From: MPNP01 sp965221445
GTDB taxonomy: Bacteria; Pseudomonadota; Alphaproteobacteria; Rhodobacterales; Rhodobacteraceae
NCBI GenBank assembly: GCA_965221445.1
Contig: CBDCSF010000013.1
Span: forward strand, 1,674,001 to 1,738,000
DNA length: 64,000 nucleotides
Direction: 5' to 3'
This document shows positions 1 through 8,651 of the stretch, in pieces; within the stretch, counting starts at the first letter, position 1, and each line of letters opens with the position of its first letter. The notes beneath the pieces are model-generated. The model saw nothing but the letters and a program-made list of their open reading frames with translations, did no database searches and was not told where the DNA came from. Made by a program: the position numbers and the translations under genes.

Positions 1-725
1 CCACTAGACATCAGACACCCCATTGATTGAAGAAAGATAGCACCATTCCAGATTCGGTAACTTGAATAGATAGGTAGTTTATCTGCATAAACTCGCCAGT
101 CTGATGACCAGCGGGAAAAGGAAAGAAGTAAAATCAAGGGTGCACACAAGGCGAGAAGGATCATCAAGGGAATTATCAAGGCAAGAAACTTTCCAGTTGA
201 ATAAAGCCAGTAGGCCAAACCCTGCCAGTTTTCAATCGCAAAAAGCCGGTTTAGTTCGGGTGCAATCTGAAGACTGAAATATACCAGAACACCATAGGCC
301 ATCGTCATTAGCAATACGGGATAACCCAAAGATCCTAGCAAAGAACTTTTTTGTTTCCTGTTTATTTCGAGTGTATGACAAAACCGGGCAAGATATCCTG
401 CAAACTCATCACTGTCCTCAATTGTGTCCAGGATCATAAAATCCTCATTAGGTACCCATTGCCGGATGGCTTCGCCAAAACTGAGTCCATTCTGAATTTT
501 TATTCTTATATCGGAATAAATCCTCGACAGGATGGATTTCGAGTCCTTACCCTCATTGGTCCTTAGTCGCCATAGTACCTCAAGAGCTTCACCTCGGGAA
601 TAACCAGCATTCAAAAGAGCAATCAACTCGTTGTAAAATTTCAGCCTCAATTTGAAGGTAAACTGTGTCTTGAGGAACTTTAATTCCAGCATTTCCATAC
701 CTTGAGTAAACGACAAGCCAACCAT
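1..725 (-). CDS. PilR/GspF-like pilus inner-membrane platform protein (partial, C-terminus off window)
   Basis: The reading frame opens with ATG at 725, directly after the stop of the ATPase gene, and stays open to the window edge for about 241 codons. The translation begins MVGLSFTQGMEMLELKFL and has a cytoplasmic helical domain (about residues 25-125), then hydrophobic segments near 140-160 and 180-205. A second cytoplasmic stretch contains LPIYSSYRIWNGAIFLQSMG, typical of the T2SF/GspF fold. GspF-type proteins form the inner-membrane platform on which the assembly ATPase drives pilin polymerisation. The position just after the ATPase matches pilR following pilQ in the IncI1 plasmid R64 thin-pilus operon. 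The family call is firm; the R64 equivalence rests on the whole operon. Confidence 0.8.
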   Translation of the reverse strand, partial: MVGLSFTQGMEMLELKFLKTQFTFKLRLKFYNELIALLNAGYSRGEALEVLWRLRTNEGKDSKSILSRIYSDIRIKIQNGLSFGEAIRQWVPNEDFMILDTIEDSDEFAGYLARFCHTLEINRKQKSSLLGSLGYPVLLMTMAYGVLVYFSLQIAPELNRLFAIENWQGLAYWLYSTGKFLALIIPLMILLALCAPLILLLSFSRWSSDWRVYADKLPIYSSYRIWNGAIFLQSMGCLMSS

Positions 726-2375
726 TTAATGATTTCTCCATTCTTTAGCCAACATGGAGGCATGGTTAGGATATTCAGTTTTGTATGACTGAACCAGATC
801 AATTTCCTCTTCAACCTCGTTAATGTCACATACACCCTGCCCTACTTTTATAAGGGCATTGTGCAATATGGGCTTGCCACCACACCCTCCCTCTGCTCTT
901 GGCCTTAACCAGTATTCTCTCATACCAAGGCGGTTGTTGCTGGCATAATGTTGAAGGAGTTTTAAATCCGGTAATATGGTTTCAGCAACCACAGTTCGAC
1001 CTATCAGACCATGAAGACATGAGGAACACCCCGGACCTCTAACAAAAATTTGGTCAGGTCGGTTATCCAGAAGACCAACTATTTCCTTGACCAGAAAATC
1101 CGAAACCTTTCCCTCATCTTGGGCCTGATCAAGTCCGATCTTACAATTGGGGCACAATTCACCGAGCAATCTTTGAAAGATCAATCCTCTGACCACTGAG
1201 GGTTCGGTTAATTTCCAGAGTTCAATTCCCAAGTCACTCAATCGGTCTAGAATACCCAAGGCTGAACCTGCATGTACTGTCGTCCATAGGGCATGTCCAG
1301 TAAGTGCCAACTCCATGGCATTTCCAGCTAGTTCCCTGTCTCTCAACTCTCCCAGTACCACAACATTCGGGTCAGAACGCAAGGTGGCCTTAATGGCTTC
1401 AATAAATGCCTCACTGCGAGTTTGATTCGGCTTGGGAAACACACCGACATGAATGGCCCCGTTAATATCCAGTTCTACCGGCTCTTCAATGGAATAGACT
1501 GAAATTTCATAATTCTTTTCCCTGACCATGGCATTGAGTATTCTCTGCAAGGTTGTCGTTTTACCGGAAGAAACCTTTCCAGCCAAGAGATAAAGCCCAC
1601 TTGTACGTTTTCTCATCAATCCAATGTCGGTAACTTGTCGGGGAAGAAATCCCAGTTCTCTCAGATCATGGTCTCCTCGGGAGTTCGAATATTTAATTCG
1701 CATGACCAGAGAAGCACAATGTCCGGTGGTTGGGGAGTACTGCAATCTTACCAGGTCAACACCAGATGGCAACAAACCTGATGCTTTGGTCAGAGCTCCC
1801 TTAAGAAAACTTGTTGAACCCGTTTCGGAACCCTGATCAGTTGCGACAGCAAATGCGGCATTGATTATGGCTTTCCCTTCTTCGGTCGAGTGAATGCTTA
1901 GCCGTCTCAAGCGACCATGGATTCTAACTTTGATTTCGCTGAAGGAGGGAAATACATAGAAATGTATGTCAGAGGCTTTCTTTCGGGAAGCATCTGCTAT
2001 TATCCTTCGTAATTCCCTTTGTCTCTCAATACCACTGAGTTTGGTAGCCTTTTCACTATTGTACTGTGAATACCTTTCATAGATGGCCAAAATGGTTTTG
2101 CTGTCTGCTTCCATGATTTCATGAATGGCAATATCTGCCCGGCCCGCCCGATCAAGTATTGCCTTTACCTCCGAGGACCACCTGCTTTCAGGGGTTACGA
2201 CAACAAAGCCACTTTGAAATACTGCTATCTTTGACCTTTCACTCTTGGGAACCTCTAACCTCCCCTCATTGCCGGAGATAAGAGTCCCGTTGGTAACCTC
2301 ACCAGGCAACTCTTCACCATTAGGGGATGACCCTTCAGAATAAGCTTCTGGACTTTTTGAATAAATGTCTGTCAA
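726..2375 (-). CDS. PilQ-like type IVb pilus assembly ATPase (GspE family)
   Basis: A 549-residue secretion ATPase. The Walker A motif is GKVSSGKTTT (about residue 267). The Asp-box/Walker B region is VVVLGELRDRE and the His box is GHALWTTVHAG. A four-cysteine zinc site is present as CPNC and, about 50 residues later, CSSC. These are the hallmarks of GspE/PilB-type ATPases that power pilin assembly from the cytoplasmic side of the inner membrane. The N-terminal 100 residues are poorly conserved. The start used is TTG at 2375 with only a weak ribosome-binding site, 7 nt after the pilP-like stop, so the true start may be a little downstream. The context (secretin, PilO, PilP, ATPase, GspF) matches R64 pilN-R. 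Confidence 0.85.
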   Translation of the reverse strand: MTDIYSKSPEAYSEGSSPNGEELPGEVTNGTLISGNEGRLEVPKSERSKIAVFQSGFVVVTPESRWSSEVKAILDRAGRADIAIHEIMEADSKTILAIYERYSQYNSEKATKLSGIERQRELRRIIADASRKKASDIHFYVFPSFSEIKVRIHGRLRRLSIHSTEEGKAIINAAFAVATDQGSETGSTSFLKGALTKASGLLPSGVDLVRLQYSPTTGHCASLVMRIKYSNSRGDHDLRELGFLPRQVTDIGLMRKRTSGLYLLAGKVSSGKTTTLQRILNAMVREKNYEISVYSIEEPVELDINGAIHVGVFPKPNQTRSEAFIEAIKATLRSDPNVVVLGELRDRELAGNAMELALTGHALWTTVHAGSALGILDRLSDLGIELWKLTEPSVVRGLIFQRLLGELCPNCKIGLDQAQDEGKVSDFLVKEIVGLLDNRPDQIFVRGPGCSSCLHGLIGRTVVAETILPDLKLLQHYASNNRLGMREYWLRPRAEGGCGGKPILHNALIKVGQGVCDINEVEEEIDLVQSYKTEYPNHASMLAKEWRNH

Positions 2376-2382
2376 ACCAGAA

Positions 2383-3432
2383 TCACTTTATTCTGTATAT
2401 CTTGGTTTCACCTACTTGGTCCAACTCTACAAACTCTTCGGTAATTTGAATGATGACCTCACCCGATGGCAGCTTATCCCCCTGATTCAAACTGATAATC
2501 TTCTCTCCTACGGAAAAAATGGCTTGAAGGTTTCCTTCACCTCCAATAATTTCCCGTAGTTTGGGCTCCTGAACGGGTATGGATTCGCTAACATCTAACT
2601 GCTGGGCTACCTGATGCTCTACCATACCGTTCAGAGGTTTCATGGCTTCTTCTATCTTTTTCCTGGCATTGAGAACCTTCATTTCCAAGTCAAAGATTTC
2701 TGCCCGGGTTTTTAGTGTCTCAACTGCCATTTCCGAGGCAATTTTATTGCCGGCAGGAGTATTGCTGAAATTCTTGAATTGACCGGGTGATATTTCGATT
2801 GGTAAATCAGGACCAAGTATTTCCATTAGTTCAATTATCAACTGAGCCTGCTTAAGCTGTTGCTCCATCAGGAAAATACTTTCGGTGATTTCAGCATGTC
2901 TTGATAATAGGCCCGTTTCAATTAGCTCATTTTCCATTTCCCTAGTTATGGGATCTTCACTGAAGGGTATTAATCTCGCTTCATCTTCATCTTCTCTAGA
3001 CCAATCCTCAATTACTTCCTGAGGTGGTACAGATGACGACAGTTCCAGGGGATCCGGTTGAATTGGTGGTCGGTCTTGGGACGTTGGTAGTTGAGCCTTT
3101 ACTTCTGAACCAACTTCAGTACCCGCAATAGCGTTCATTGGAGCTATCCCGGCGAGGATATCAATGTTATTACAATTTCCTTCGGGGCATTTGTTTGATT
3201 TCCTACTTGATTTGTTTTCTTTCTCGGTTTCAACCTCTTCATTTATTATCATCTCAACTACTGAGTCATCAGGAACCCGAAGGCCACTTTGGAAATACTC
3301 TGGCCATTCGGGCATTTCGGTCGTTTCCTTGGCCGAAATATAGCCAAAGAGGGGCACTAGGCCCATTATCAGAAACAGGCCAATCAAAATCGGTCCAGAG
3401 AAAGAAATTATCATGATTTTATTTTGTGTCAT
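2383..3432 (-). CDS. PilP-like pilus biogenesis protein
   Basis: A 349-residue protein with one N-terminal membrane segment (about residues 7-30, IMIISFSGPILIGLFLIMGL), then a proline- and acid-rich periplasmic stretch. A helical region follows (about 180-275), and the C-terminal beta domain is typical of PilP/GspC-like proteins (IFSVGEKIISLNQGDKLPSG, then an ITEEFVEL strand). PilP proteins link the inner-membrane platform to the secretin. The gene sits between the PilO- and ATPase-like genes with gaps of 8 and 7 nt, so the five genes are almost certainly one transcript. The assignment rests on architecture and position more than on strong motifs. Confidence 0.65.
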   Translation of the reverse strand: MTQNKIMIISFSGPILIGLFLIMGLVPLFGYISAKETTEMPEWPEYFQSGLRVPDDSVVEMIINEEVETEKENKSSRKSNKCPEGNCNNIDILAGIAPMNAIAGTEVGSEVKAQLPTSQDRPPIQPDPLELSSSVPPQEVIEDWSREDEDEARLIPFSEDPITREMENELIETGLLSRHAEITESIFLMEQQLKQAQLIIELMEILGPDLPIEISPGQFKNFSNTPAGNKIASEMAVETLKTRAEIFDLEMKVLNARKKIEEAMKPLNGMVEHQVAQQLDVSESIPVQEPKLREIIGGEGNLQAIFSVGEKIISLNQGDKLPSGEVIIQITEEFVELDQVGETKIYRIK

Positions 3433-3440
3433 TTACCTAC

Positions 3441-4784
3441 CTAAAATTGGATCTCGTCAGAGGGCTGTAACATCTCGTTCAGGTGAAAAATCTTGGCCGT
3501 TAAAAGCCAGGTGTTGTTTGAAGGCGTGAAAACCAGTGTTTCGGGAGCTATCCCTGGTATATCCTTAAGCAAGGATGCGTATTCCTTTACACCAAAGCCT
3601 GTTCTGATACTGAAATCATGCCTGCTGGTAATTGCATTGGAAGAAACTGAACTTTGAGGGAGGTTCCTTGGACCACGTTGGTTAAGGTGTAGAACGGCAT
3701 GGATGGTCTGAAAGCGTTCCCTTAGAATTTTATCGACTTTGTTTGCTTTCCATGGTTGTTCGTTTTCCCTCGATTGTGGTTCTGGTATTACTTTTTCCAG
3801 TTGGGCATTGGCACAATTCCCATTACAGCCCATAGTAATTTCAACGCCCGATTTTCTGAAAGCCAATTGCCGTAAATATCCAGGTGAACCGACAGGATCC
3901 CTGTTGACAGTTAGGGAAATCAGATATTTGGTTTCATTCTGAGAGCAAACCAGGGAATTCAATTTCCACCCCGGTGAAAGAAAAAAAAGATCCTCCATGA
4001 GCTCTAGGCAGGTTCTGGTAAATTCTCCAATCTTACTTTTTCCTACCCAGGGTTTGGGGATTTCTGGCTGGATTTCCAATGTTTCCGTTTGAAACTGATT
4101 ATCTCCGAGATTCACAAATTTCTCGATAACACGATTGCCGACAAAAAGAGTGAGAGCAACAAAGCCAATTATGACAGGAACTACAAACAACCACCGTCTA
4201 TTTTGATTTATGGGTTTCAAGCCCATGTTCGGGACCAAGGTTAGTGCTTCTGCTAAAATTAATTCCTGAGCATCCTTGATTTCCCAATTATCTGGAGCGT
4301 AGATCCTTTTCCAATCAGGAGCTTTTATCAGTGTGGAAAACTCATCAAATGCCGTTTTACGTGAATTGAAAACCTTGTCCTGATAAATGGCACCATATCT
4401 TTTGGCTACTATCCACCAGTGATCTGAATCTTCGGCTAGCTTGAACGCTGCAAGCCAACTGTCAAAGGGTATTTTTTGGTCAAACTGATTGGCACCAGCC
4501 AACATATTTGGCCCAAATCCTTCCTTGGAACTGGCAAATCCAACCTGTTTGCTATTGGAAGCCATTCTAAAGAGGTCCAGATTGTTTTTGTTGCCACTGG
4601 CGAGTTTGGCCTGTTGTTTCAAGGAAAGGTCATTACGCAGAGGCTGCCAAAGCAAGCCAACTGCAACAGAAAACTTGTTGATCTGGAACCAGGTTGGAGG
4701 ATGAAAAACTATATTTGGCTTGTCAGTTTCCACACTCAACTCTTCCCTGTAATTGGTTTCTTTACCAATTGATTTCATGTTCAT
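3441..4784 (-). CDS. PilO2-like pilus biogenesis protein
   Basis: A 447-residue protein with a cytoplasmic N-terminal domain of about 195 residues, a single membrane helix (RRWLFVVPVIIGFVALTLFV, about 197-216) and a periplasmic C-terminal domain. This layout is that of PilO of IncI-type plasmids (PilO2 family), which combines an actin-like or PilM-like cytoplasmic part with a PilO-like periplasmic part. The start ATG at 4784 overlaps the stop of the secretin gene by 4 nt, indicating translational coupling. The stop codon is TAG. No catalytic motif is expected. The family name is inferred from architecture and operon position. Confidence 0.65.
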   Translation of the reverse strand: MNMKSIGKETNYREELSVETDKPNIVFHPPTWFQINKFSVAVGLLWQPLRNDLSLKQQAKLASGNKNNLDLFRMASNSKQVGFASSKEGFGPNMLAGANQFDQKIPFDSWLAAFKLAEDSDHWWIVAKRYGAIYQDKVFNSRKTAFDEFSTLIKAPDWKRIYAPDNWEIKDAQELILAEALTLVPNMGLKPINQNRRWLFVVPVIIGFVALTLFVGNRVIEKFVNLGDNQFQTETLEIQPEIPKPWVGKSKIGEFTRTCLELMEDLFFLSPGWKLNSLVCSQNETKYLISLTVNRDPVGSPGYLRQLAFRKSGVEITMGCNGNCANAQLEKVIPEPQSRENEQPWKANKVDKILRERFQTIHAVLHLNQRGPRNLPQSSVSSNAITSRHDFSIRTGFGVKEYASLLKDIPGIAPETLVFTPSNNTWLLTAKIFHLNEMLQPSDEIQF

Positions 4785-6277
4785 CTTGTTTTTCTTTTCA
4801 GGAGGCGAGGACGAATGAGAATTACCGTTGCCACCTTTTGTGATTCATTCCGAGCTTGACGGCTTAGGAAACCTCCCTTCCTCTGGTTGGAGGTGAACCT
4901 TTCCCTTTCGAAGCCTGCCAAAACCAGAGTCTCTCCATTACCCAAAATGGTTTGTTGCTCAAATTCAGTAGTGGCAACATTGGGCAGTTGGATAGTTTGA
5001 TCATTCGAGGTGAATTCCTTTAACTCGTTCAAGTCTGAAATTCGAATGTTGTAATGAAGTAGGATTTCCAGGTTATTCAGGACTCGGGGTAGCAGGGTCA
5101 TTTCAAATCCGGTGGACAGTTGTCCGGGAGTTATGCTCGACAGGTTAATACCATTCTCCTCTGAAACTGATTCCACTTTTTCGGCAAAGGCAATTTCTCG
5201 AACCACCTGAATGGGAATCATGCGATTATTGGAGGTTGTTGCACCGGTTCGGGTTTCCACAACCACCTTACCACGGTTGTTTAGCAGAGATAAAAATGAT
5301 TCAACACTGATATCGCCATTCAAAAGACCTACGTTGGCTAAGGTAGAAGCACCGGTTAGTGATCCAGTTTCCACAAGATCAAAAGTGTTTCCCGATGCTG
5401 TCCCTCCCGCAAAGTTGAAAGCCGTACTGAAGCCCTGAGATTCTTCAAGACTGAGCGTGAGAACAGTCACATCTATAGCTATTTGCTGTCCCAAACCTGC
5501 ATTGATTTGTTTTATGTATTTGGCAACTCGACCATGTGTACTGGGCCGGGCATTGAGCAACAGAGTACCTGTACCTGCTTCGGCAACTAGTTCTTCATCA
5601 TTTCCCAGTAAATTTTGCATGGACGTCTGGATTTCGGAAAGTAAATCCATGTTTATGCTGGTCGTTGTGGAACCAATGGTTGATGAGGACAAAGTCTTGG
5701 TAGGAAGTAAATCCAACGAATAGCTTTTGAGGCTAAACTGACGCAGATTTATACTCCCATTTTCATAGATCCATTCAAGGTTATATATTGAACTGATTTC
5801 ATTCAGTACCTGGGGTAGGGACCCACCAAAATCAGGCCTGATTGAGGAATTCAGGCCATATTTTGCCAACAATTCTTGTGTGGGATAATCCCCACCTTCA
5901 TCTATGGTTACCAACTTGTTTTCTGGTCCTATAAAAAGATAGTGCTGAATACCGGTCAGGGCACTTAATCTTGCCAAAATTGAGTATAGATTGATCCGCT
6001 GATTGGACCTCCAAACAAGAGCATTATCACCAAGCAAATTTGATGGTAGTTTCTCGGAATTTGTAATGGGGACAGGCAATAAACCGAGTTGGATTCCCTC
6101 CTCATTTTGAATATCTGTTGAAACTGTAGGAACATTGTTTTTAAACTCTTCAAGATATTCTAGTTGTTCCTGAGTTTTGGTACCTATATCCCTCGAATCT
6201 TTTGGCTTCATGCTGTCACATCCCCATAGCAGCGAAGGGAGCAGTAGGGAAAACAGGAGTTTTTGAAGATAATTCAT
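4781..6277 (-). CDS. PilN-like lipoprotein secretin
   Basis: The frame is open from a TTG at 6301, but ATG at 6277 gives a clean lipoprotein signal: MNYLQKLLFSLLLPSLLWGC, with a lipobox-like LWGC. The mature protein has small N-domains followed by a secretin core with a VVETRTGATTSN gate-like segment, a Q-x-VREIAF strand and the terminal LPNVATTEF...GETLVLAGFER signature of the secretin family (about residues 440-470). Secretins form the outer-membrane channel through which the pilus emerges. R64 PilN is a lipoprotein secretin of similar size, and the neighbours fit that operon. Confidence 0.85.
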   Translation of the reverse strand: MNYLQKLLFSLLLPSLLWGCDSMKPKDSRDIGTKTQEQLEYLEEFKNNVPTVSTDIQNEEGIQLGLLPVPITNSEKLPSNLLGDNALVWRSNQRINLYSILARLSALTGIQHYLFIGPENKLVTIDEGGDYPTQELLAKYGLNSSIRPDFGGSLPQVLNEISSIYNLEWIYENGSINLRQFSLKSYSLDLLPTKTLSSSTIGSTTTSINMDLLSEIQTSMQNLLGNDEELVAEAGTGTLLLNARPSTHGRVAKYIKQINAGLGQQIAIDVTVLTLSLEESQGFSTAFNFAGGTASGNTFDLVETGSLTGASTLANVGLLNGDISVESFLSLLNNRGKVVVETRTGATTSNNRMIPIQVVREIAFAEKVESVSEENGINLSSITPGQLSTGFEMTLLPRVLNNLEILLHYNIRISDLNELKEFTSNDQTIQLPNVATTEFEQQTILGNGETLVLAGFERERFTSNQRKGGFLSRQARNESQKVATVILIRPRLLKRKTR

Positions 6278-6301
6278 TTCTTTTCTCGAAATAATCGTCA
6301 A

Positions 6302-6667
6302 TTAACCCAACAGGTCATGGGACAAGACGACCAACACCTTGTTTTTTCGGTATAAGAGGGCTTGAATATTCGGATTGGTCCGGTTGATGCTTGCCATTAA
6401 TTCATGAATGGCCTCTTCAAAAGAGCCTTTCAGGTTAACTGCAATTTGAGTGTGGTAATCTGTCGGGACTTCCCATAACAGGTTCCATCCCGAAGCTATT
6501 GCCCAATTCTTTAGAACAATTCTTAAATTACCCCCAGAAGGTATACTCCAATAACTGGATTCTAGGTCCATCTCAGGAGTTTGAGGGCTTTCAGACGAGC
6601 ACGAGATTACCGATCCGGCATATATTATTGAAACCCAAACTGAAAATATTAGTAATTTACTTTTCAC
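6302..6667 (-). CDS. TcpQ-domain pilus protein (short PilL-like)
   Basis: A 121-residue exported protein starting with GTG at 6667, preceded by a strong AAAGGAGG ribosome-binding site (6672-6679 on the complement). The N-terminus is a signal peptide ending near VISCSSES, possibly a lipobox. The rest matches the TcpQ/PilL C-terminal pattern: NLRIVLKNWAIASGWNLLWE, then a GSFEEAIHELM helix and a final NKVLVVL strand. In toxin-coregulated and IncI pili this domain associates with the secretin. It is much shorter than R64 PilL, keeping only the C-terminal domain. It is the first gene of the minus-strand pilus operon and ends one codon before the secretin frame opens. Confidence 0.65.
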   Translation of the reverse strand: MKSKLLIFSVWVSIIYAGSVISCSSESPQTPEMDLESSYWSIPSGGNLRIVLKNWAIASGWNLLWEVPTDYHTQIAVNLKGSFEEAIHELMASINRTNPNIQALLYRKNKVLVVLSHDLLG

Positions 6668-6836
6668 AATTCCTCCTTTCGATGGATGGTTCTTAGGAAG
6701 GAATAAGTCGGGTTTATGAAACCTCGCTCATGAAAAATCAAATATGGGGCAATTGATTGTGGATAACCTTCTTTTCTAGAAAAAAGAGTTGACTATAATC
6801 TAAATTAGTCTAGTAGTTTCTATGCAATTTCAACAA

Positions 6837-6865
6837 TTGACATAAACAATTATTATATGTACCAT
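6837..6865 (+). promoter_or_regulatory. Candidate sigma-70 promoter of the TRAP operon
   Basis: TTGACA (6837-6842) is followed after 17 nt by TACCAT (6860-6865), a 6/6 minus-35 and a 4/6 minus-10 at ideal spacing. It lies 57 nt upstream of the dctP-like start, in the divergent gap between the pilus operon and the TRAP operon. Predicted by eye only. Confidence 0.45.
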
Positions 6866-6880
6866 AATTTTTTTTATAAG

Positions 6881-6899
6881 CCGACCGGTTTTCGGTTGG
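6881..6899. promoter_or_regulatory. Inverted repeat, candidate operator upstream of the TRAP binding-protein gene
   Basis: CCGACCG (6881-6887) and CGGTTGG (6893-6899) form 7-bp arms with one mismatch around a 5-bp centre. The element lies between the proposed promoter and the AGGAGA ribosome-binding site at 6911. This is the usual position of a repressor site for a substrate-responsive regulator. No regulator gene is adjacent, so the protein is unknown. Confidence 0.35.
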
Positions 6900-6921
6900 T
6901 ATCATTATGCAGGAGAAATAC

Positions 6922-7932
6922 ATGAAACCGAAATATCTAAAGCTTGCAATTGCCGGCTGCTTGTCGCTGATCATGGTGAGTGAAGCTGTGGCAACCGAAT
7001 GGAATGTGTCTCTGTGGGGTACACGCCGTGCATTTACCGAACATGTTGAAAAACTGGCTGAACTCGTCAGTGAAAAAACAGGTGGTGAATTCACTCTCAA
7101 TTTGTCTTATGGAGGCCTTTCGAAAAACCGTGAAAATTTGGACGGCATTTCAATTGGCGCGTTTGAAATGGCTCAGTTCTGTGCGGGCTATCACTATGAT
7201 AAGAATCCTTCAATCACGGTCCTGGAACTTCCTTTTCTTGGGGTTTCTTCACTTGAACAAGAAGTTGAAATTTCCCAGGCCGTTTACCAGCACCCAGCTG
7301 CAATTGAAGATCTCGCAAGATGGAACGCCACACTTTTGATGCCCTCCCCTCTACCGCAGTATAATATAGCAGGTGTTGGAGAAGGCCCAAAGACGCTCGC
7401 AGAATTTGAAGGTCTGGCAGTCCGGGCAACTGGAGGGATTGGTCAAGCTATGAAGGCCATTGGTGCGGTACCAACCTCAATGTCAGCAACCGAAGTTCGT
7501 CAGGCCCTTGATAGTGGTGTCGTTTCGGCTGTAGCATTTGCACCCCACGCCCACATGTCATTCGGAACAATTGAAAGTGCCACATGGTGGACCACGAATC
7601 TCAATCCGGGTACGGTCAACTGCCCCGTAGTTGTGAATACAGATGCCCTAAATTCGTTGAGTGATGCTGAGCGAGAAGCTCTTCTTGGCTCCGTTGATGA
7701 GGCCCTAGCACACTATCTTTCCAATTATAACGAAAAGACGATGGCACAATGGGGACCTGTCCTTGACGAAAAAGGTATTGAGAGGATCACCTATACCGAT
7801 GAAGAGCTCGCAGCTTTTCGTGAAGCCGTAGCAGCTCCTGCTGCCCAAGCTTGGATTGAAGAGAACACCGCCCGTGGACTTCCTGCCCAGGAACTTTACG
7901 ACCTTGTGGTTGGTATGATTGCCGGTAACTGA
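6922..7932 (+). CDS. TRAP transporter substrate-binding protein (DctP family)
   Basis: A periplasmic solute receptor of about 336 residues. ATG at 6922 is preferred over ATG at 6907 because AGGAGA (6911-6916) precedes it at good spacing and the protein then starts with a standard signal peptide cleaved near SEAVA-TEW. The family features are present: the WGTRRAFTEHVEKLAELVSE opening, the FEMAQFCAGYHYDKNP segment and the VRATGGIGQAMKAIGAVPTS block that contains the substrate-carboxylate-binding Arg of DctP proteins. TRAP receptors bind organic acids and hand them to a sodium-driven permease. The two permease genes follow. The substrate cannot be read from sequence. Confidence 0.9.
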   Translation: MKPKYLKLAIAGCLSLIMVSEAVATEWNVSLWGTRRAFTEHVEKLAELVSEKTGGEFTLNLSYGGLSKNRENLDGISIGAFEMAQFCAGYHYDKNPSITVLELPFLGVSSLEQEVEISQAVYQHPAAIEDLARWNATLLMPSPLPQYNIAGVGEGPKTLAEFEGLAVRATGGIGQAMKAIGAVPTSMSATEVRQALDSGVVSAVAFAPHAHMSFGTIESATWWTTNLNPGTVNCPVVVNTDALNSLSDAEREALLGSVDEALAHYLSNYNEKTMAQWGPVLDEKGIERITYTDEELAAFREAVAAPAAQAWIEENTARGLPAQELYDLVVGMIAGN

Positions 7933-7947
7933 TTACCTTGAAAATCT

Positions 7948-7967
7948 CGCCGGTGGCGCTACCGGCG
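7948..7967 (+). other. Intercistronic stem-loop between dctP- and dctQ-like genes
   Basis: CGCCGGT (7948-7954) pairs perfectly with ACCGGCG (7961-7967) around a 6-nt loop, 16 nt after the binding-protein stop. No T run follows. Such hairpins after the receptor gene commonly stabilise the upstream mRNA segment or reduce read-through, giving more receptor than permease. This role is inferred. Confidence 0.55.
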
Positions 7968-7988
7968 GGGTAATTCTGGAGAGATCAA

Positions 7989-8633
7989 TTGACAGTTTCA
8001 TCATCAGTTCTCGAAGATAGTACTCTACTAAGCAGAATCGATCGACAACTGTATAAAATCGAATCCCTGCTAGCCCTTATAGGAGGGCTAGCAGTGTTTT
8101 CGTTGATGTTACTTGCAGTCACCAGTGTTGGCGGACGCAATTTCTTTAACCATCCCTTACCTGGTTATGTCGACTGGATTGAGCAGGCCATGCCTCTCAT
8201 TGCTTTTATCGGAGTTTCATACTGCCAGAGGCTTGGTGGCCACATTCGGATGGATATTCTAGTGGGTTTGCTTCGAGGGCGGTCCCTGTGGATGGCTGAA
8301 TTTATCGGCACCCTGTTGATCCTGATTTTAATGATCTTGATGATTTGGGGAAGCTGGTCCCACTTTGAACGTTCATTTGATTGGTCAGCACCATATTGGA
8401 GTCGTGATTCCAGCCTTGATATCCGCCTCCCTCTGTGGCCTGCCAAGCTCCTCGTTCCCATTGCATTTTCCGTACTTGCATTGCGCATGGGATTACAAGT
8501 TTGGGGTTATGGAAGAGCAATCCTTTCGGGTACATTACAGCCTGTGGCTGTACCTCTAATTGAGGATGCCTCAAAAGTTGCCGAGAAAGAAGCTGAAGCC
8601 GTTTCAGGGCTTGAATACGAAAACGAGAACTAG
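7989..8633 (+). CDS. TRAP transporter small permease (DctQ family)
   Basis: A 214-residue four-helix membrane protein. It starts with TTG at 7989, supported by GGAGAG five nt upstream (7978-7983). Hydrophobic segments fall near residues 33-55, 65-85, 100-125 and 148-168. The family hallmarks include the GRNFFNHPLPGYVDWIEQ segment and CQRLGGHIRMDIL. DctQ proteins form the accessory membrane domain that contacts the large permease. The C-terminal 40 residues are acidic and variable. The stop is TAG and the DctM-like gene starts 18 nt later. Confidence 0.85.
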   Translation: MTVSSSVLEDSTLLSRIDRQLYKIESLLALIGGLAVFSLMLLAVTSVGGRNFFNHPLPGYVDWIEQAMPLIAFIGVSYCQRLGGHIRMDILVGLLRGRSLWMAEFIGTLLILILMILMIWGSWSHFERSFDWSAPYWSRDSSLDIRLPLWPAKLLVPIAFSVLALRMGLQVWGYGRAILSGTLQPVAVPLIEDASKVAEKEAEAVSGLEYENEN

Positions 8634-8651
8634 TCTAATGGTTATTGGATA

